From Nonomuraea candida (GTDB lineage Bacteria; Actinomycetota; Actinomycetes; Streptosporangiales; Streptosporangiaceae): a DNA stretch of 64,000 nucleotides. Each line of letters opens with the position of its first letter. The first letter of the stretch is position 1. Made by a program: the position numbers and the translations under genes. The notes beneath the pieces are model-generated. The model did not search any database, was not told where the DNA came from, and saw nothing but the letters and a program-made list of their open reading frames with translations. Of the stretch, positions 11,332 to 20,274 are shown in pieces. The stretch is taken from NCBI RefSeq assembly GCF_000725485.1, contig NZ_JOAG01000005.1:186001-250000 (forward strand), read 5' to 3'.

Positions 11332-11370
11332 GCCACGGCGTTCTGCGGACGTCGTGGCTTTTCGCCTTTT
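11332..11370 (+). terminator. Rho-independent-like terminator after the ung operon
   Basis: gccacggcg (11332-11340) pairs with cgtcgtggc (11350-11358) with one mismatch, followed directly by ttttcgcctttt. This is an unusually good T-rich trailer for such GC-rich DNA. Confidence 0.65.
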
Positions 11371-11436
11371 CGGGGCTCCGGCTCGCCCGGGAGCCGCGCC
11401 GGTCGGGGCTCCGGTTCGCCCGGGAGCCGCGCCGGC
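11371..11436. repeat. 33-bp direct repeat, two tandem copies
   Basis: Copies at 11371-11403 and 11404-11436 differ at two positions; each contains gcccgggagccgcgccgg. It lies between the terminator and the thiamine-binding-protein gene. Confidence 0.8.
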
Positions 11437-11494
11437 AGGCCGGTGAAGATCTGCTCTGTCTAGGATCGGAACCCTCCGAGCGAGAGGGCTTTCG

Positions 11495-11785
11495 ATGATC
11501 GTCGCATTCTCCATCACCCCGCTGGGCGTCGGCGAAGGGGTCGCCGAGCCGGTCGCCCGCGCCGTCAAGGTGGTCCGCGACAGCGGCCTGCCGAACCGCA
11601 CCGACGCCATGTTCACCACCGTCGAGGGCGAGTGGGACGAGGTCATGGACGTGGTGAAGCGGGCCGTGGACGCCGTGGCCGAGGTCGCGCCCCGGGTGAG
11701 CCTGGTGCTCAAGGCCGACCTGCGCGAAGGGGTCACGGACGGCATGACGTCCAAGATCGAGTCCTTGGAGCGCCACCTCTCCTGA
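11495..11785 (+). CDS. MTH1187 family thiamine-binding protein (UPF0045/DUF77)
   Basis: 96 residues, the full length of this ferredoxin-like-fold family, members of which bind thiamine or related hydroxymethylpyrimidines and assemble as tetramers. Diagnostic stretches are [15 protein letters not shown] at the N terminus, the [14 protein letters not shown] helix and [21 protein letters not shown] ribosome site lies 7 nt before ATG. No thiamine gene is adjacent, so its physiological partner is not evident. Confidence 0.85.
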   Translation: MIVAFSITPLGVGEGVAEPVARAVKVVRDSGLPNRTDAMFTTVEGEWDEVMDVVKRAVDAVAEVAPRVSLVLKADLREGVTDGMTSKIESLERHLS

Positions 11786-12135
11786 CATTTCGCGACATAT
11801 CTTGACGATCTCCACCGACGCGACATATTCCCCAGCGTGGAGAAGGAGCTCGTCGCCATCGAGGCCGGGAGCGCGCGGGGCATGCGCATCGGATCGCCCG
11901 CGTCCTGACCGACCCGGAGCCGCGCCTGATCCACGGCGGGCAGGCCGAGCCTGATCTCCTCAGCCGCTGACCCACCGCTCCTCCGGCAGAGGCTGGGGTT
12001 CCTCAGTTCCGGCCCACCGGTGCCCCGGGAGGGGTGATGCGCCGATCCGACCCACCAGCCCTCTGGGAGGGGCCTGGTCTCCTCGGCCCTGGCCCGTCCG
12101 AACCGTCTCGGGCCGGGCGGTTCGTTCGGGTGTTG
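11786..12135. other. 350-nt gene-free region with degenerate repeats
   Basis: gcgacatat occurs twice in direct orientation (11792-11800 and 11820-11828), the second just before a 23-codon GTG-started frame that ends at TGA near 11908; I do not count this as a gene. From about 11949 to 12105 a degenerate unit (gcctgatctcctcagccgct and variants) recurs three times. No RNA gene seen. Confidence 0.5.
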
Positions 12136-12780
12136 TCAGTCGCCGAGCAGGAGCTCCTCCCGGCGGGAGCGCAGGGTGTCGCGCAGCCGGGCCAGCTCGC
12201 GGCAGCGCTCCCCCAGCCGCCGCACCACCTCATCGACCTCGCCGTCGTCCGCCCCCGGCGACATCGTCATGCCGAGCGCCGCGATCTCCCCGGCGAACGC
12301 GGTCACCGCTTCCTCCCGGTCACCGTCTCCGCCCAGCACGGCGCGCCCGGCCTCCCCCGCCCGCCGCCTGGCCGGCAGCTCCACGTCCAGCTCGGCCAGC
12401 ATACGCCCGATCTCCAGCAGCTCGGCGCCGCGCGGATCGGCCGAACCGGCGAGCCGGCGCTCCTCGCGTACCAGCAGCTCCTCGTAGAGCTCGCGCGCCG
12501 GCCCCACCTCGGCCAGCTCCCGATCCAGCCTCGCGAGCGCTTCCCGGTAGGCCCCCAGCCTGGCCTCCTCCATGGCCACGCGCTCCTGATCCCACACCCC
12601 GGCGGCGTCGAGCTCGCGCCGGGCCTCCCGCATCAGGCCGGTGATCGCGGTGCGGCTCTCGTGCAGCTCGTCCCAGCGACGCGCCCGTTCGCGCGCCGTG
12701 CCCAGATCTTCGTCGATCATCTCAAACGGGATCACGTCACTTTGACGGTCATACGTGCTCATTCGGTTCAGGACGACCAC
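12136..12780 (-). CDS. Coiled-coil-rich protein of unknown function
   Basis: 214 residues, highly charged (Arg/Glu) and predicted almost entirely helical, with long heptad-like stretches such as ARRWDELHESRTAITGLM and RLGERCRELARLRDTL. No signal peptide, membrane segment or enzymatic motif. The GTG at 12780 is preferred because a GAGGGGAAAG ribosome site lies just upstream; an ATG 18 nt inside lacks one. It stands alone, 252 nt from the upstream flavoprotein gene on the same strand. Function not recognised. Confidence 0.7.
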   Translation of the reverse strand: MVVLNRMSTYDRQSDVIPFEMIDEDLGTARERARRWDELHESRTAITGLMREARRELDAAGVWDQERVAMEEARLGAYREALARLDRELAEVGPARELYEELLVREERRLAGSADPRGAELLEIGRMLAELDVELPARRRAGEAGRAVLGGDGDREEAVTAFAGEIAALGMTMSPGADDGEVDEVVRRLGERCRELARLRDTLRSRREELLLGD

Positions 12781-13032
12781 TGACCTTTCCCCTCAAAGCA
12801 GCTCAGAAGAGCCCCAGCCATCCTGTACGCCCGCGCCGTTCCTCATGATCTGTCCCCGAGAGCTTCCCATCGCTCGGACCAAGGACTCTGAGGCTTCCCG
12901 GCAGCCAACAGAATCCCGAGCCGACCGAACTTCCGCACCACCGCACACCACACACGGACACCGACACCGACACCGGACACCCGGTCGGGCTCCCGTCACC
13001 GACTCGGGCGCCCGATACCGGCCAAGCGCCGA

Positions 13033-14028
13033 TCAGGAGGGAAGCAGGCTGCTGGAAGCAGGGGCGGACCGCGCGCGGTGTTCCTCGACCGCCTCGTCGA
13101 CCTCCTCCTCCACCAGATCCAGGTTGATCATGAACGCGGCCGCCGACCCCATGCCCGCCGCCACGATCACCTGCGCCCGCGGGTCGGCGACGTTCCCCAC
13201 CGCCCACACCCCCGGCACGCTGGTACGCCCGGAGCGATCGGTGACGACCCAGCCGTTCGCGTCCCGTTCGCAACCGAGGTCGCCGAGCAGCTCGTCCCGG
13301 GGCACCATGCGCGGCATGACGAACACCGCCGCGCGCGCCACCACGCTGCCCTCGGCCAGTTCGACCCCGCGCAGCCGATCATCCTCCACGACCAGCCGTG
13401 CGACGGTTCCCTCGACAACGCGAACGCCGCGCGCGGCCAGCTTCTCGCGCTCCTCCTCGGTCGGCTCCTGGTCGTGCGGGAAGTACACGACGTCGTCGGA
13501 CCACTGCCGGAGCAGCAACGCGTGGTTCACGGCGTTGGGGTGGGTGCCGAGGACGCCGAGCGGCTCGTCGCGCACCTCGTAGCCGTGGCAGTACGGGCAG
13601 TGCAGCAGGTCCCGGCCCCAGCGCTCCCACATGCCGGGGATGTCCGGCAGTTCGTCCCGCAGCCCGGTGGCCACGACGACGCGGCGGGCCCTGATCACCC
13701 GGCCGTCCTCAAGCTGCACGAAGTACCCGTGGTCGATGCGGCCGACCCGTCCCTCGATGAACCGCACGCCGTACCCGGCCACCTCTGCCCGCCCCACCTC
13801 CAGCAGGGCGGACGGCGACATGCCGTTCCTGGACAGGAACCCCTGCATGTGCTCGGCAGGAGCGTTCCGCGGCTCGCCGTCGTCGATCACGGCCACCCGC
13901 CGCCGCGCCCGTCCGAGCACCAGCGCCGCACTCAGCCCCGCGGCCCCGCCGCCCACCACGACCACGTCGAACACCGGGGCGTTCGCGTCTGACACCGACC
14001 GGCCCACGTCCTTCACCGCCTCACTCAT
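13033..14028 (-). CDS. Thioredoxin-reductase-like FAD/NAD(P)-dependent oxidoreductase
   Basis: 331-residue pyridine-nucleotide disulfide oxidoreductase. The FAD dinucleotide fold is VVVVGGGAAGLSAALVLGR (residues 23-41), the redox-active pair is HCPYCHGYE (Cys144, Cys147), and the C-terminal FAD motif is GVWAVGNVAD. The family includes thioredoxin reductases and small-molecule dithiol oxidases; no thioredoxin or biosynthetic cluster is adjacent, so the partner is open. Start at 14028 is set by GGAGGTGATCGCC immediately upstream; longer in-frame extensions are low-complexity. An inverted repeat at 14067-14085 may be its operator. Confidence 0.9.
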   Translation of the reverse strand: MSEAVKDVGRSVSDANAPVFDVVVVGGGAAGLSAALVLGRARRRVAVIDDGEPRNAPAEHMQGFLSRNGMSPSALLEVGRAEVAGYGVRFIEGRVGRIDHGYFVQLEDGRVIRARRVVVATGLRDELPDIPGMWERWGRDLLHCPYCHGYEVRDEPLGVLGTHPNAVNHALLLRQWSDDVVYFPHDQEPTEEEREKLAARGVRVVEGTVARLVVEDDRLRGVELAEGSVVARAAVFVMPRMVPRDELLGDLGCERDANGWVVTDRSGRTSVPGVWAVGNVADPRAQVIVAAGMGSAAAFMINLDLVEEEVDEAVEEHRARSAPASSSLLPS

Positions 14029-14066
14029 GGCGATCACCTCCAGGCCGAGATGGTGCAACGCGAGCC

Positions 14067-14085
14067 CAGGAATCAGCAATTCCTG
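14067..14085. promoter_or_regulatory. Inverted repeat upstream of the thioredoxin-reductase-like gene
   Basis: caggaat (14067-14073) and attcctg (14079-14085) are perfect 7-bp arms around a 5-nt spacer, 39-57 nt upstream of the start codon, a usual operator position. The binding protein is unknown. Confidence 0.4.
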
Positions 14086-14664
14086 TTGCCGTTTCCGGGA
14101 CAGGCCCCTTGACCGCACCCCTCCGCCACACTCCCCCCTCCCCAATCGCCCCCTCACCCGGCCGCCCGCTCACGCCCCTTACCGACCGACCCCCTCACCC
14201 CACCGCCCGCTTACACCCCTCCCCGACCGGCCCCTGCACCTGTCCATCCACCCGCCTTCCCCACGACTGGCGCCTACCTGCCCTAGCCACATCTGCCGCC
14301 ACATGCCCGCCACCAGGGCCCGCCCTCATCGCCCTCAGACCGTCCCCGCTGTTTCCCCGCCGCACTTCCCACACACCTGGCACTCCCTGATGCAGGTGCG
14401 CACGTTATCCACAGGCGTGTCCGTCGTCCGGGTCGTCATCCACAGAATCCCGTTCCACTCCCCGCCCGCCACCACACATCAACAATCCTGGCTGCCCGAT
14501 CCCACCCCGGTCCCGACCACCCGGCCCCGGCCACCCGGTCCCGGCCACCCGGTCCCGAACCGACCCGACCCCGAACCGACCCCGAACCGACCCGAACCGC
14601 ACCCCCTCCTCCCATCCCTCCCGACACCGACCGCATCCGACCGACTCGTCCGAAGGCCACTCAC
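14086..14664. other. 580-nt gene-free C-rich, strand-asymmetric region with DnaA-box-like sites
   Basis: From about 14100 to 14640 the + strand is strongly pyrimidine-rich and poor in G, with short repeats (cccggtcccggccac; ccgaaccgacc). Within it TTATCCACA (14405-14413), identical to the classical DnaA box, and TCATCCACA (14436-14444) lie 31 bp apart in the same orientation. No convincing coding frame or terminator was seen. Confidence 0.5.
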
Positions 14665-15645
14665 ATGAAGATCACTCTCTCGCTGCCCGGCAGCCTGACT
14701 TCGTCGTTCGTCATCGCCATGGAGCACCTGCTGTTCGACGTGAAGTCGTTCGTGCCCTGGCGCATCGCCGGACCGTACAAACGGGCCGCGATCAGCTCAG
14801 TGGCCAACGGACTGCTGACGGTGGCCCACTACACCGCCCCATGGAAACCTTCGGGAGCCGGCCTCTCCGAGGAGGAGAGACGCCGCCTGCGCCGTACGAA
14901 ACAACACGTCGTGGTGTCCGCCACCGCTCCGCCGCACAGGCTCCCGGCCATCGCGCAGGTGGCCCGGGCCGCGGCGAGAGCCCTGGCCAGGGAGTGTGAC
15001 GGCCTGCTCATCGATCCGATGACCGGCGCGACCATCCTCACGTGCGGGCGATGCGCCGGCGAGCCCACGTACTTCCGCCTCGACGACGACTGGCTGTCCT
15101 GGGACGTACAGGTTCACGACGCCGCCACCTGCCCGCCTTGGGACCCCGCCGACATGGGAGTGTGCGACTGCCTGCGTGTCACGTCCCGCGGCCTGCGCCG
15201 CTTCGCCCTACCGGAGATCACGCTCGACGGAGCCGCCTGCGCCCACAACCTGTGCGCCACCAACCTTCTGCGCACGGTGGCCAACCGGCTGCTGACGGAC
15301 CACCTCTCCTATCTCGCCACCCACCCCGAGGCCACGACACGCAGGATCGACGACTTCCTCCAGATACAGCCCGCGGACCAACCGGACGGCGGTCTGCCGT
15401 TCGGCGTCCTGCTCACGCCGTACGACGCGGACAGGGGAGAGCTGGGCCGCACCGGCGGCATCCGCCGTCTGAAGGTCGGCCCCGCCCCGGGAGCGGGCCA
15501 GGTCACCTGCCTCAAGGTCGGCCCGCCGTCGGGCTTCACGGGTTCACTGAACGACTGGCTCTGCGCCACCCAGGCAACCCCGCACACCACCCTGACCTCG
15601 ATCGACCACCACTCCCCCGACCCCACCCGAGCCCTGGCCGCCTGA
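14665..15645 (+). CDS. Uncharacterised 326-residue protein
   Basis: No domain recognised. It is soluble, with no signal or membrane segment, and contains several cysteines in the middle: LTCGRCAGEPTYF, then ATCPPWDPADMGVCDC and CAHNLC, which could form a zinc site. The N terminus reads MKITLSLPGSLTSSF, and the C-terminal third includes a repeated LKVGPxxG phrase (RLKVGPAPGAGQ, CLKVGPPSGF). Codon bias is that of a real gene. It follows a long C-rich spacer without a clear ribosome site and is convergent with treZ, so genomic context gives no hint. Confidence 0.65.
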   Translation: MKITLSLPGSLTSSFVIAMEHLLFDVKSFVPWRIAGPYKRAAISSVANGLLTVAHYTAPWKPSGAGLSEEERRRLRRTKQHVVVSATAPPHRLPAIAQVARAAARALARECDGLLIDPMTGATILTCGRCAGEPTYFRLDDDWLSWDVQVHDAATCPPWDPADMGVCDCLRVTSRGLRRFALPEITLDGAACAHNLCATNLLRTVANRLLTDHLSYLATHPEATTRRIDDFLQIQPADQPDGGLPFGVLLTPYDADRGELGRTGGIRRLKVGPAPGAGQVTCLKVGPPSGFTGSLNDWLCATQATPHTTLTSIDHHSPDPTRALAA

Positions 15646-15680
15646 CGCCAACCACCCAGGCGCGGGGGCTGGCAACCGAG

Positions 15681-17396
15681 TCAGTGGGAACCGGGGCGGC
15701 TGATCACCAGGGATTGGGGCGGCAGCCGCAGCCCCTCCTCATCCGCCACCACCGGCTCGTCGGAGGCCAGCAGCACCGTCCCGGGCGACAGCGGCAGCGT
15801 CACCGACTCCAGCGAGAAGTTGACCGTCACCGCCAGCCCGCCCCGCCACACCAGCAGCCACTTCCCCAGCGGATCCAGCTCCACCCGCACCCGGTCCAGG
15901 CGCGGATCGGACAGTTCCGGCAGGGCCTTGCGCAGCGCGATGAGGTCCCGATACCAGCAAAGCAGCGACCAATGAGCCTCTTCCTTCACCTCGCTCCAGT
16001 CCAGCTTGGAGCGCAGGAACGTCTCCTCGTCCGAGGGATCGGGCGCCTCCCACACATACCCGAACCCGTCGAACTCCCGCTCCCGCCGCACCCCTTCGCT
16101 CTCGCGGAGCTCCGGCTCCACGTGATCGGAGAAGAACAGGAACGGCGTACGCGCCCCCCACTCCTCGCCCATGAACAGCATGGGCGTGAACGGCGAGGTC
16201 AGGAGCAGCCCGGCGCCGAGCTTGAGCGCCGGGAGCGGCAGCCGGTCGCCGGCGGGCCGGTTGCCGATCTGGTCGTGGTTCTGCAGGCAGGCCACCAGCC
16301 GGTGACCGGGCACGCCGGCGAAGGAGCCGCCGTGCGCGCGAGCGCGGAAGCTGGAGTAGGTCCCGTCGTGCAGGACTCCGTTCGTGAGCACCTTGGCCAG
16401 GGCCGGGAGCTGGGCGAAGTCCTGGTAGTAGCCGTGGCTCTCGCCGCTGACGGCGCAGTGCAGGGCGTGGTGGACGTCGTCGTCCCACTGCGCGGTCATG
16501 CCCAGCCCGCCGGCGTCGAGCGGGCGCACCATGCGGGCGTCGTTCAGGTCCGACTCGGCGATCAACGACAGGGGCCGGCCGACGAAGCAGGCCAGCGCGT
16601 CCACCTCTTCCGACAGCTCGGCCAGCAGGTGCGTGGCGCGTCTGTCGTGCAGGGCGTGTACGGCGTCCAGGCGCAGCCCGTCGATGTGGTAGTCGCGCAG
16701 CCACTGCAGGGCGTTGCCGATGAAGTAGCGCCGCACCTCGTCGGAATCCGGCCCATCCAGATTGACCGCCTCACCCCAGTAGCTACCGTCGAATCCGGAG
16801 AAGTACGGTCCGAACGGCCGCAGGAAGTTCCCCGACGGCCCGAGATGGTTGTAGACCACGTCCAGGATGACCCCGAGCCCGGCCCGGTGGCAGGCGTCCA
16901 CGAACGACTTGAGCCCGTCGGGGCCCCCGTACGTCTCGTTGACGGCGTAGAGGTCGACGCCGTCATATCCCCAGTTCCGCCCGCCGGGCACCGGCGCGAC
17001 CGGCATGACCTCCACGAAGTCCACGCAGAGCTCCACCAGGTGGGGCAGCTTCTCGATGGCCGCGGCGAACGTCCCTTCCGGGGTGAACGTCCCGATGTGC
17101 AGCTCGTAGATCACGGCGCCGCGCAGGTCGCGGCCCTTCCAGTCGTGATCCGACCAGGTGAAGCGGTCGTGGTCGTACACCGCGCTCTGCCCGAAGATCC
17201 CTTCCGGCTGCCAGCGGGAGCGCGGATCCGGGTACGGCCCGTCGCCGTCCACCACGAAGCCGTACCGGGTGCCGTGCCCGGCGCCCTCCACCTCGGCCGA
17301 CCACCAGCCTCCCGTCCCGGGCGACATCGCCCGGCGACCGCCCAGCACGTTGACTTCCACCGCCGTGGCCTTCGGTGCCCAGACCTCAAAGATCAT
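15681..17396 (-). CDS. treZ: Malto-oligosyltrehalose trehalohydrolase
   Basis: Releases trehalose from the maltooligosyl-trehalose made by TreY. 571 residues, typical. An N-terminal CBM48-like beta domain (FEVWAPKATAVEVNVLG) is followed by the GH13 barrel with DVVYNHLGPSGNFL, the nucleophile strand DGLRLDAVHALHD, acid/base region LIAESDLND and LQNHDQIGNR. The ATG at 17396 lies 11 bp inside the treY 3' end, so translation is coupled. Last gene of the glgX-treY-treZ operon. Confidence 0.96.
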   Translation of the reverse strand: MIFEVWAPKATAVEVNVLGGRRAMSPGTGGWWSAEVEGAGHGTRYGFVVDGDGPYPDPRSRWQPEGIFGQSAVYDHDRFTWSDHDWKGRDLRGAVIYELHIGTFTPEGTFAAAIEKLPHLVELCVDFVEVMPVAPVPGGRNWGYDGVDLYAVNETYGGPDGLKSFVDACHRAGLGVILDVVYNHLGPSGNFLRPFGPYFSGFDGSYWGEAVNLDGPDSDEVRRYFIGNALQWLRDYHIDGLRLDAVHALHDRRATHLLAELSEEVDALACFVGRPLSLIAESDLNDARMVRPLDAGGLGMTAQWDDDVHHALHCAVSGESHGYYQDFAQLPALAKVLTNGVLHDGTYSSFRARAHGGSFAGVPGHRLVACLQNHDQIGNRPAGDRLPLPALKLGAGLLLTSPFTPMLFMGEEWGARTPFLFFSDHVEPELRESEGVRREREFDGFGYVWEAPDPSDEETFLRSKLDWSEVKEEAHWSLLCWYRDLIALRKALPELSDPRLDRVRVELDPLGKWLLVWRGGLAVTVNFSLESVTLPLSPGTVLLASDEPVVADEEGLRLPPQSLVISRPGSH

Positions 17397-20274
17397 GTCT
17401 CTCCAGGAGTGAGACCGGATACTGACCGAGCAGGTGCGCGAGCGGGATCCGCCCGGTGTGGAGGCTGCCCGTCAGCAGGTCCCGCCAGGTGCCGGGGGGC
17501 AGCGTCAACGTGGTGGTGCCCCAGCCTCCCGAGGCTGCCAGGCGTACGGGGAGCCGGGTGGCCACGACGACGGCCCGCGGCCGCATGCCGGCCTCGGCCA
17601 CCGCCCGGGCCCGCTCCCCCGTCACGGCGGCCCCCGGCTCCTCCTCCGCCGTGACCTGGGCGGAAACCCGCGCCCGGGTGTCGCCGTCCGCCGCGGCGGC
17701 ACGCGCCTGCGGCCCGGCGACGATCGGAGCAGCTCCCACCGCACCATCCCTTCCCTCGCCCGCCAAGGAGGAATCACCATCCGCCGCCACGACACTCCCC
17801 CGGGATCCGGCCCCGCCCGGACCGCCCTCCCGCCCCTCCCGACCACTGCTCTCCTGCCCCTGCGAACGGCCCTCCTGTCCCTCCGAACGGCCCTCCTGTC
17901 CCTCCCGACCGCTGCTCTCCTGCCCCTCCGGACCGCTGCTCTCCTGCCCCTCCGGACCGCTCTCCTGTGCCGCCGGGCGGCCCTCCTGTCCCTCCGGGCC
18001 GAGACCGGCCTGGGCCGGAGCGTCCGTCTCAGTGGTGAGCGGGGGGTCGAAGGGCTGGGGGTGGGTGGTGCCTCGGGCGAAGGCGATGACGTGCTCCGCG
18101 CGTTCGCCCTCCGCCCGCAGCGGCAGGTACGCAGCCGCGCCCCCGAGCCTCCGGCGCAGGCGCAGCGCCTGGGTGGTGATCAGGAGCTTGGCCGAGTCCC
18201 ACGACGTCTCCGGCTTGCGGGGGTAGGTCACGGGGCGCCGGTTGTCCGGGTCGACGAGCGAGAAGTCGGTCGTCTCATTGCCCTGGTACACATCCGGCAC
18301 GCCGGGCATCATGAGCTGCACGAGCTTGGCCGACAGGGAGTTGGACATCGCGTACGGATCGATGCGTTCGGTGAATCCGCCCACCGGAAGGCGTACGGCG
18401 GCCTCGGCGAAGGCACGCAGGCGGCGCTCGTAGGCCGGGTCCGGGTTCACCCAGGAGATGGCGGTCTTGGCCTCGCGGGCGGCCTTGAGCAGGTAGTCGG
18501 TGAACCGTTCGGCGGAGATCGGCCAGGCGGCCATGAGGTTCTGCCAGGCCAGGTAGTCGAGGTGCGGGTCGAAGCTGACCTGGGCGGACCACTCGGCGAC
18601 GGCCGCCGCCCACTCCCCGGGCATCTCCGACAGGACCGACAGCCGGGCGCGCACATCCTCCGACCGCTTGGTGTCGTGGGTGGACAGCGTGGTCATCGTG
18701 TACGGCGGCATCGCCGCGCAGAAGTCGTGGAACTCCTCCACCGGCACGCCGAACACGTCCGGCTCGCCGCCCACCTCGTTCAGGCAGGCCAGCGGGAACC
18801 ACCGGTAGAGCGCCGTGTCCTCCACACCCTTGGCCATGACGGGCCCGCACGCCTGCTGGAAGCGGACGATCGACTCGGCGGAGCCGTACAGCACCTCGCG
18901 GACCAGCGGGCGCACGGCGGGAGAGCACGACTCGGCGGCCAGCTCGACGATCTCGACCGACTCGGGCGACGCCGGCTCCCCCGGCACCACGTACGCGCGG
19001 TAGACCGGCATCGCGGCGAGCAGTTCGCGCACGGCGGCGGGGTCGCAGGAGGCCGCCCTGGCCAGGCGGTCGACCTCGGCCCCGAAGAACAGGTCGAGCA
19101 CCTCCCGCTTGGCCTGCGCCATGACCGGCCGATAGTCGGCGGGCCGGCCGGTCAGCTCGGTGAAGAGCCGGACCAGCGGCTCCTTGCCGGCCGGATCGAC
19201 GAACAGGCCGTTGACCCGGTTGAGGACGTCGTAGCCGGTGGTGCCGTCGCACGGCCAGTCGCCGGGCAGCCGCTCAGGGCCGATGAGGATCTTCTCGACG
19301 ACCGTCCACGCGCCGCCGGACCGGTCGCGCAGCCGTTCGAGGTAGCCGCGTGGATCGGCCAGGCCGTCGGGGTGATCGACGCGCAGCCCGTCCACCAGCC
19401 CCTCGTCCAGCAGCCAGAAGATCACCTCGTGGGTGGCGAACAGCACCGCCGGGTCCTCGACGCGCAGCCCGATCAGGGACGACACGTCGAAGAAACGCCG
19501 GTAGCCGGGGCCTTCACGCCAGTCGACCAGGCGGTAGTGGCCGGGGTACGGGAAGGCGTGCTCGTGGTAACGCAGCACGTCACCGTCCACGACCGGCTCG
19601 GTGTCGTCGCCCAGCACGGGCAGCGCGACCTTCCCGTCCACCCAGTCGATGTCGAACCAGTCCGCGTACGCCGAGCCGGGGCCGTCCTTGAGCACCGACC
19701 AGAACTGGGCGTTCATCGTGTTCATGTGGTTCGGCACGATGTCCACCACGATGCCCAGGTCGTGGGCGGCGAGCTGCTGCGCCATCTCCCGGAACCCGGT
19801 GGCGCCGCCGAACTCCTCCCTGATCCTGGAGTGGTCGGTGACGTCGTAGCCGTGCCGCGACTCGGGCGTGGCCTGCAGGATCGGCGAGAGGTAGACGTGA
19901 CTCACCCCGAGATCACGCAGGTACCCGGCGATCTCGGCCACCTGCGCGAACCCGAAGTCGGGCGTCAGCTGCACCCGATAGGTGGAAGCCGGCGCGAACT
20001 GCCTCCGGCCACCGGCAAGAACCCCCGAACCACCGGCCGCGAAGGACCGCTCTCGCCGCCCGAACTCCCCTGCGGCGGAACCCGGATCTCTCCGCCCGAT
20101 GGACTCACCAGCCGCGGAAGGTAGGTCTCGCCACACGGACTCACCGGCCGAAGAAGGCTGCTCATGGCCCATGGACCCGCCATCGTGCCGCATGGACCCG
20201 CCCGGCACCCCGGGACGCCCGTACCCGGCAGACCCGGCCGGCGGGATAGGGGGCTGCTGGTGGGGGCTAGACAC
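17386..20274 (-). CDS. treY: Malto-oligosyltrehalose synthase with repeat-rich insert
   Basis: Converts the reducing-end maltose of maltodextrins to a trehalosyl unit. GH13 landmarks: TYRVQLTPDFGFAQ, VVDIVPNHMNTMN, DGLRVDHPDGLADP, TLSTHDTKRSED. At 962 residues it is about 200 longer than usual: residues 1-92 are low complexity (SAAGES-type repeats), and about 733-895 is a Gly/Glu/Gln/Ser-rich insert of GPEGQESS-like units between two strands of the C-terminal domain, after which conserved sequence resumes (RAVVVATRLPVRLAASGGWG). The GTG start overlaps the glgX stop by 8 nt; an internal start nearer residue 90 is possible because no strong ribosome site precedes the GTG. Confidence 0.93.
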   Translation of the reverse strand: MSSPHQQPPIPPAGSAGYGRPGVPGGSMRHDGGSMGHEQPSSAGESVWRDLPSAAGESIGRRDPGSAAGEFGRRERSFAAGGSGVLAGGRRQFAPASTYRVQLTPDFGFAQVAEIAGYLRDLGVSHVYLSPILQATPESRHGYDVTDHSRIREEFGGATGFREMAQQLAAHDLGIVVDIVPNHMNTMNAQFWSVLKDGPGSAYADWFDIDWVDGKVALPVLGDDTEPVVDGDVLRYHEHAFPYPGHYRLVDWREGPGYRRFFDVSSLIGLRVEDPAVLFATHEVIFWLLDEGLVDGLRVDHPDGLADPRGYLERLRDRSGGAWTVVEKILIGPERLPGDWPCDGTTGYDVLNRVNGLFVDPAGKEPLVRLFTELTGRPADYRPVMAQAKREVLDLFFGAEVDRLARAASCDPAAVRELLAAMPVYRAYVVPGEPASPESVEIVELAAESCSPAVRPLVREVLYGSAESIVRFQQACGPVMAKGVEDTALYRWFPLACLNEVGGEPDVFGVPVEEFHDFCAAMPPYTMTTLSTHDTKRSEDVRARLSVLSEMPGEWAAAVAEWSAQVSFDPHLDYLAWQNLMAAWPISAERFTDYLLKAAREAKTAISWVNPDPAYERRLRAFAEAAVRLPVGGFTERIDPYAMSNSLSAKLVQLMMPGVPDVYQGNETTDFSLVDPDNRRPVTYPRKPETSWDSAKLLITTQALRLRRRLGGAAAYLPLRAEGERAEHVIAFARGTTHPQPFDPPLTTETDAPAQAGLGPEGQEGRPAAQESGPEGQESSGPEGQESSGREGQEGRSEGQEGRSQGQESSGREGREGGPGGAGSRGSVVAADGDSSLAGEGRDGAVGAAPIVAGPQARAAAADGDTRARVSAQVTAEEEPGAAVTGERARAVAEAGMRPRAVVVATRLPVRLAASGGWGTTTLTLPPGTWRDLLTGSLHTGRIPLAHLLGQYPVSLLERHDL
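17816..18010. repeat. Degenerate 24-27-bp repeats inside treY
   Basis: Variants of ctcctgtccctccgaacggc recur about seven times, encoding GxEGQE(SS/GR) units on the - strand. Periods are multiples of three, so the reading frame is kept. See the treY entry. Confidence 0.75.

Noticed and set aside
11836..11907. 23-codon GTG-started frame after a repeated gcgacatat motif
   Set aside because: Too short, no recognisable homology and no ribosome site; reported only as part of the intergenic description.
11733..11975. Small - strand frame of 80 codons
   Set aside because: Composition biased, partly antisense to the thiamine-binding-protein gene, no ribosome site.
14405..14444. Chromosomal origin of replication
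   Set aside because: Only two DnaA-like boxes, no dnaA/dnaN/gyrB genes nearby and no dense box array; treated only as an isolated curiosity.
15042..17654. 870-codon + strand frame
   Set aside because: It runs opposite treZ and out of frame with the 14665 gene, with low-complexity translation and no motif.
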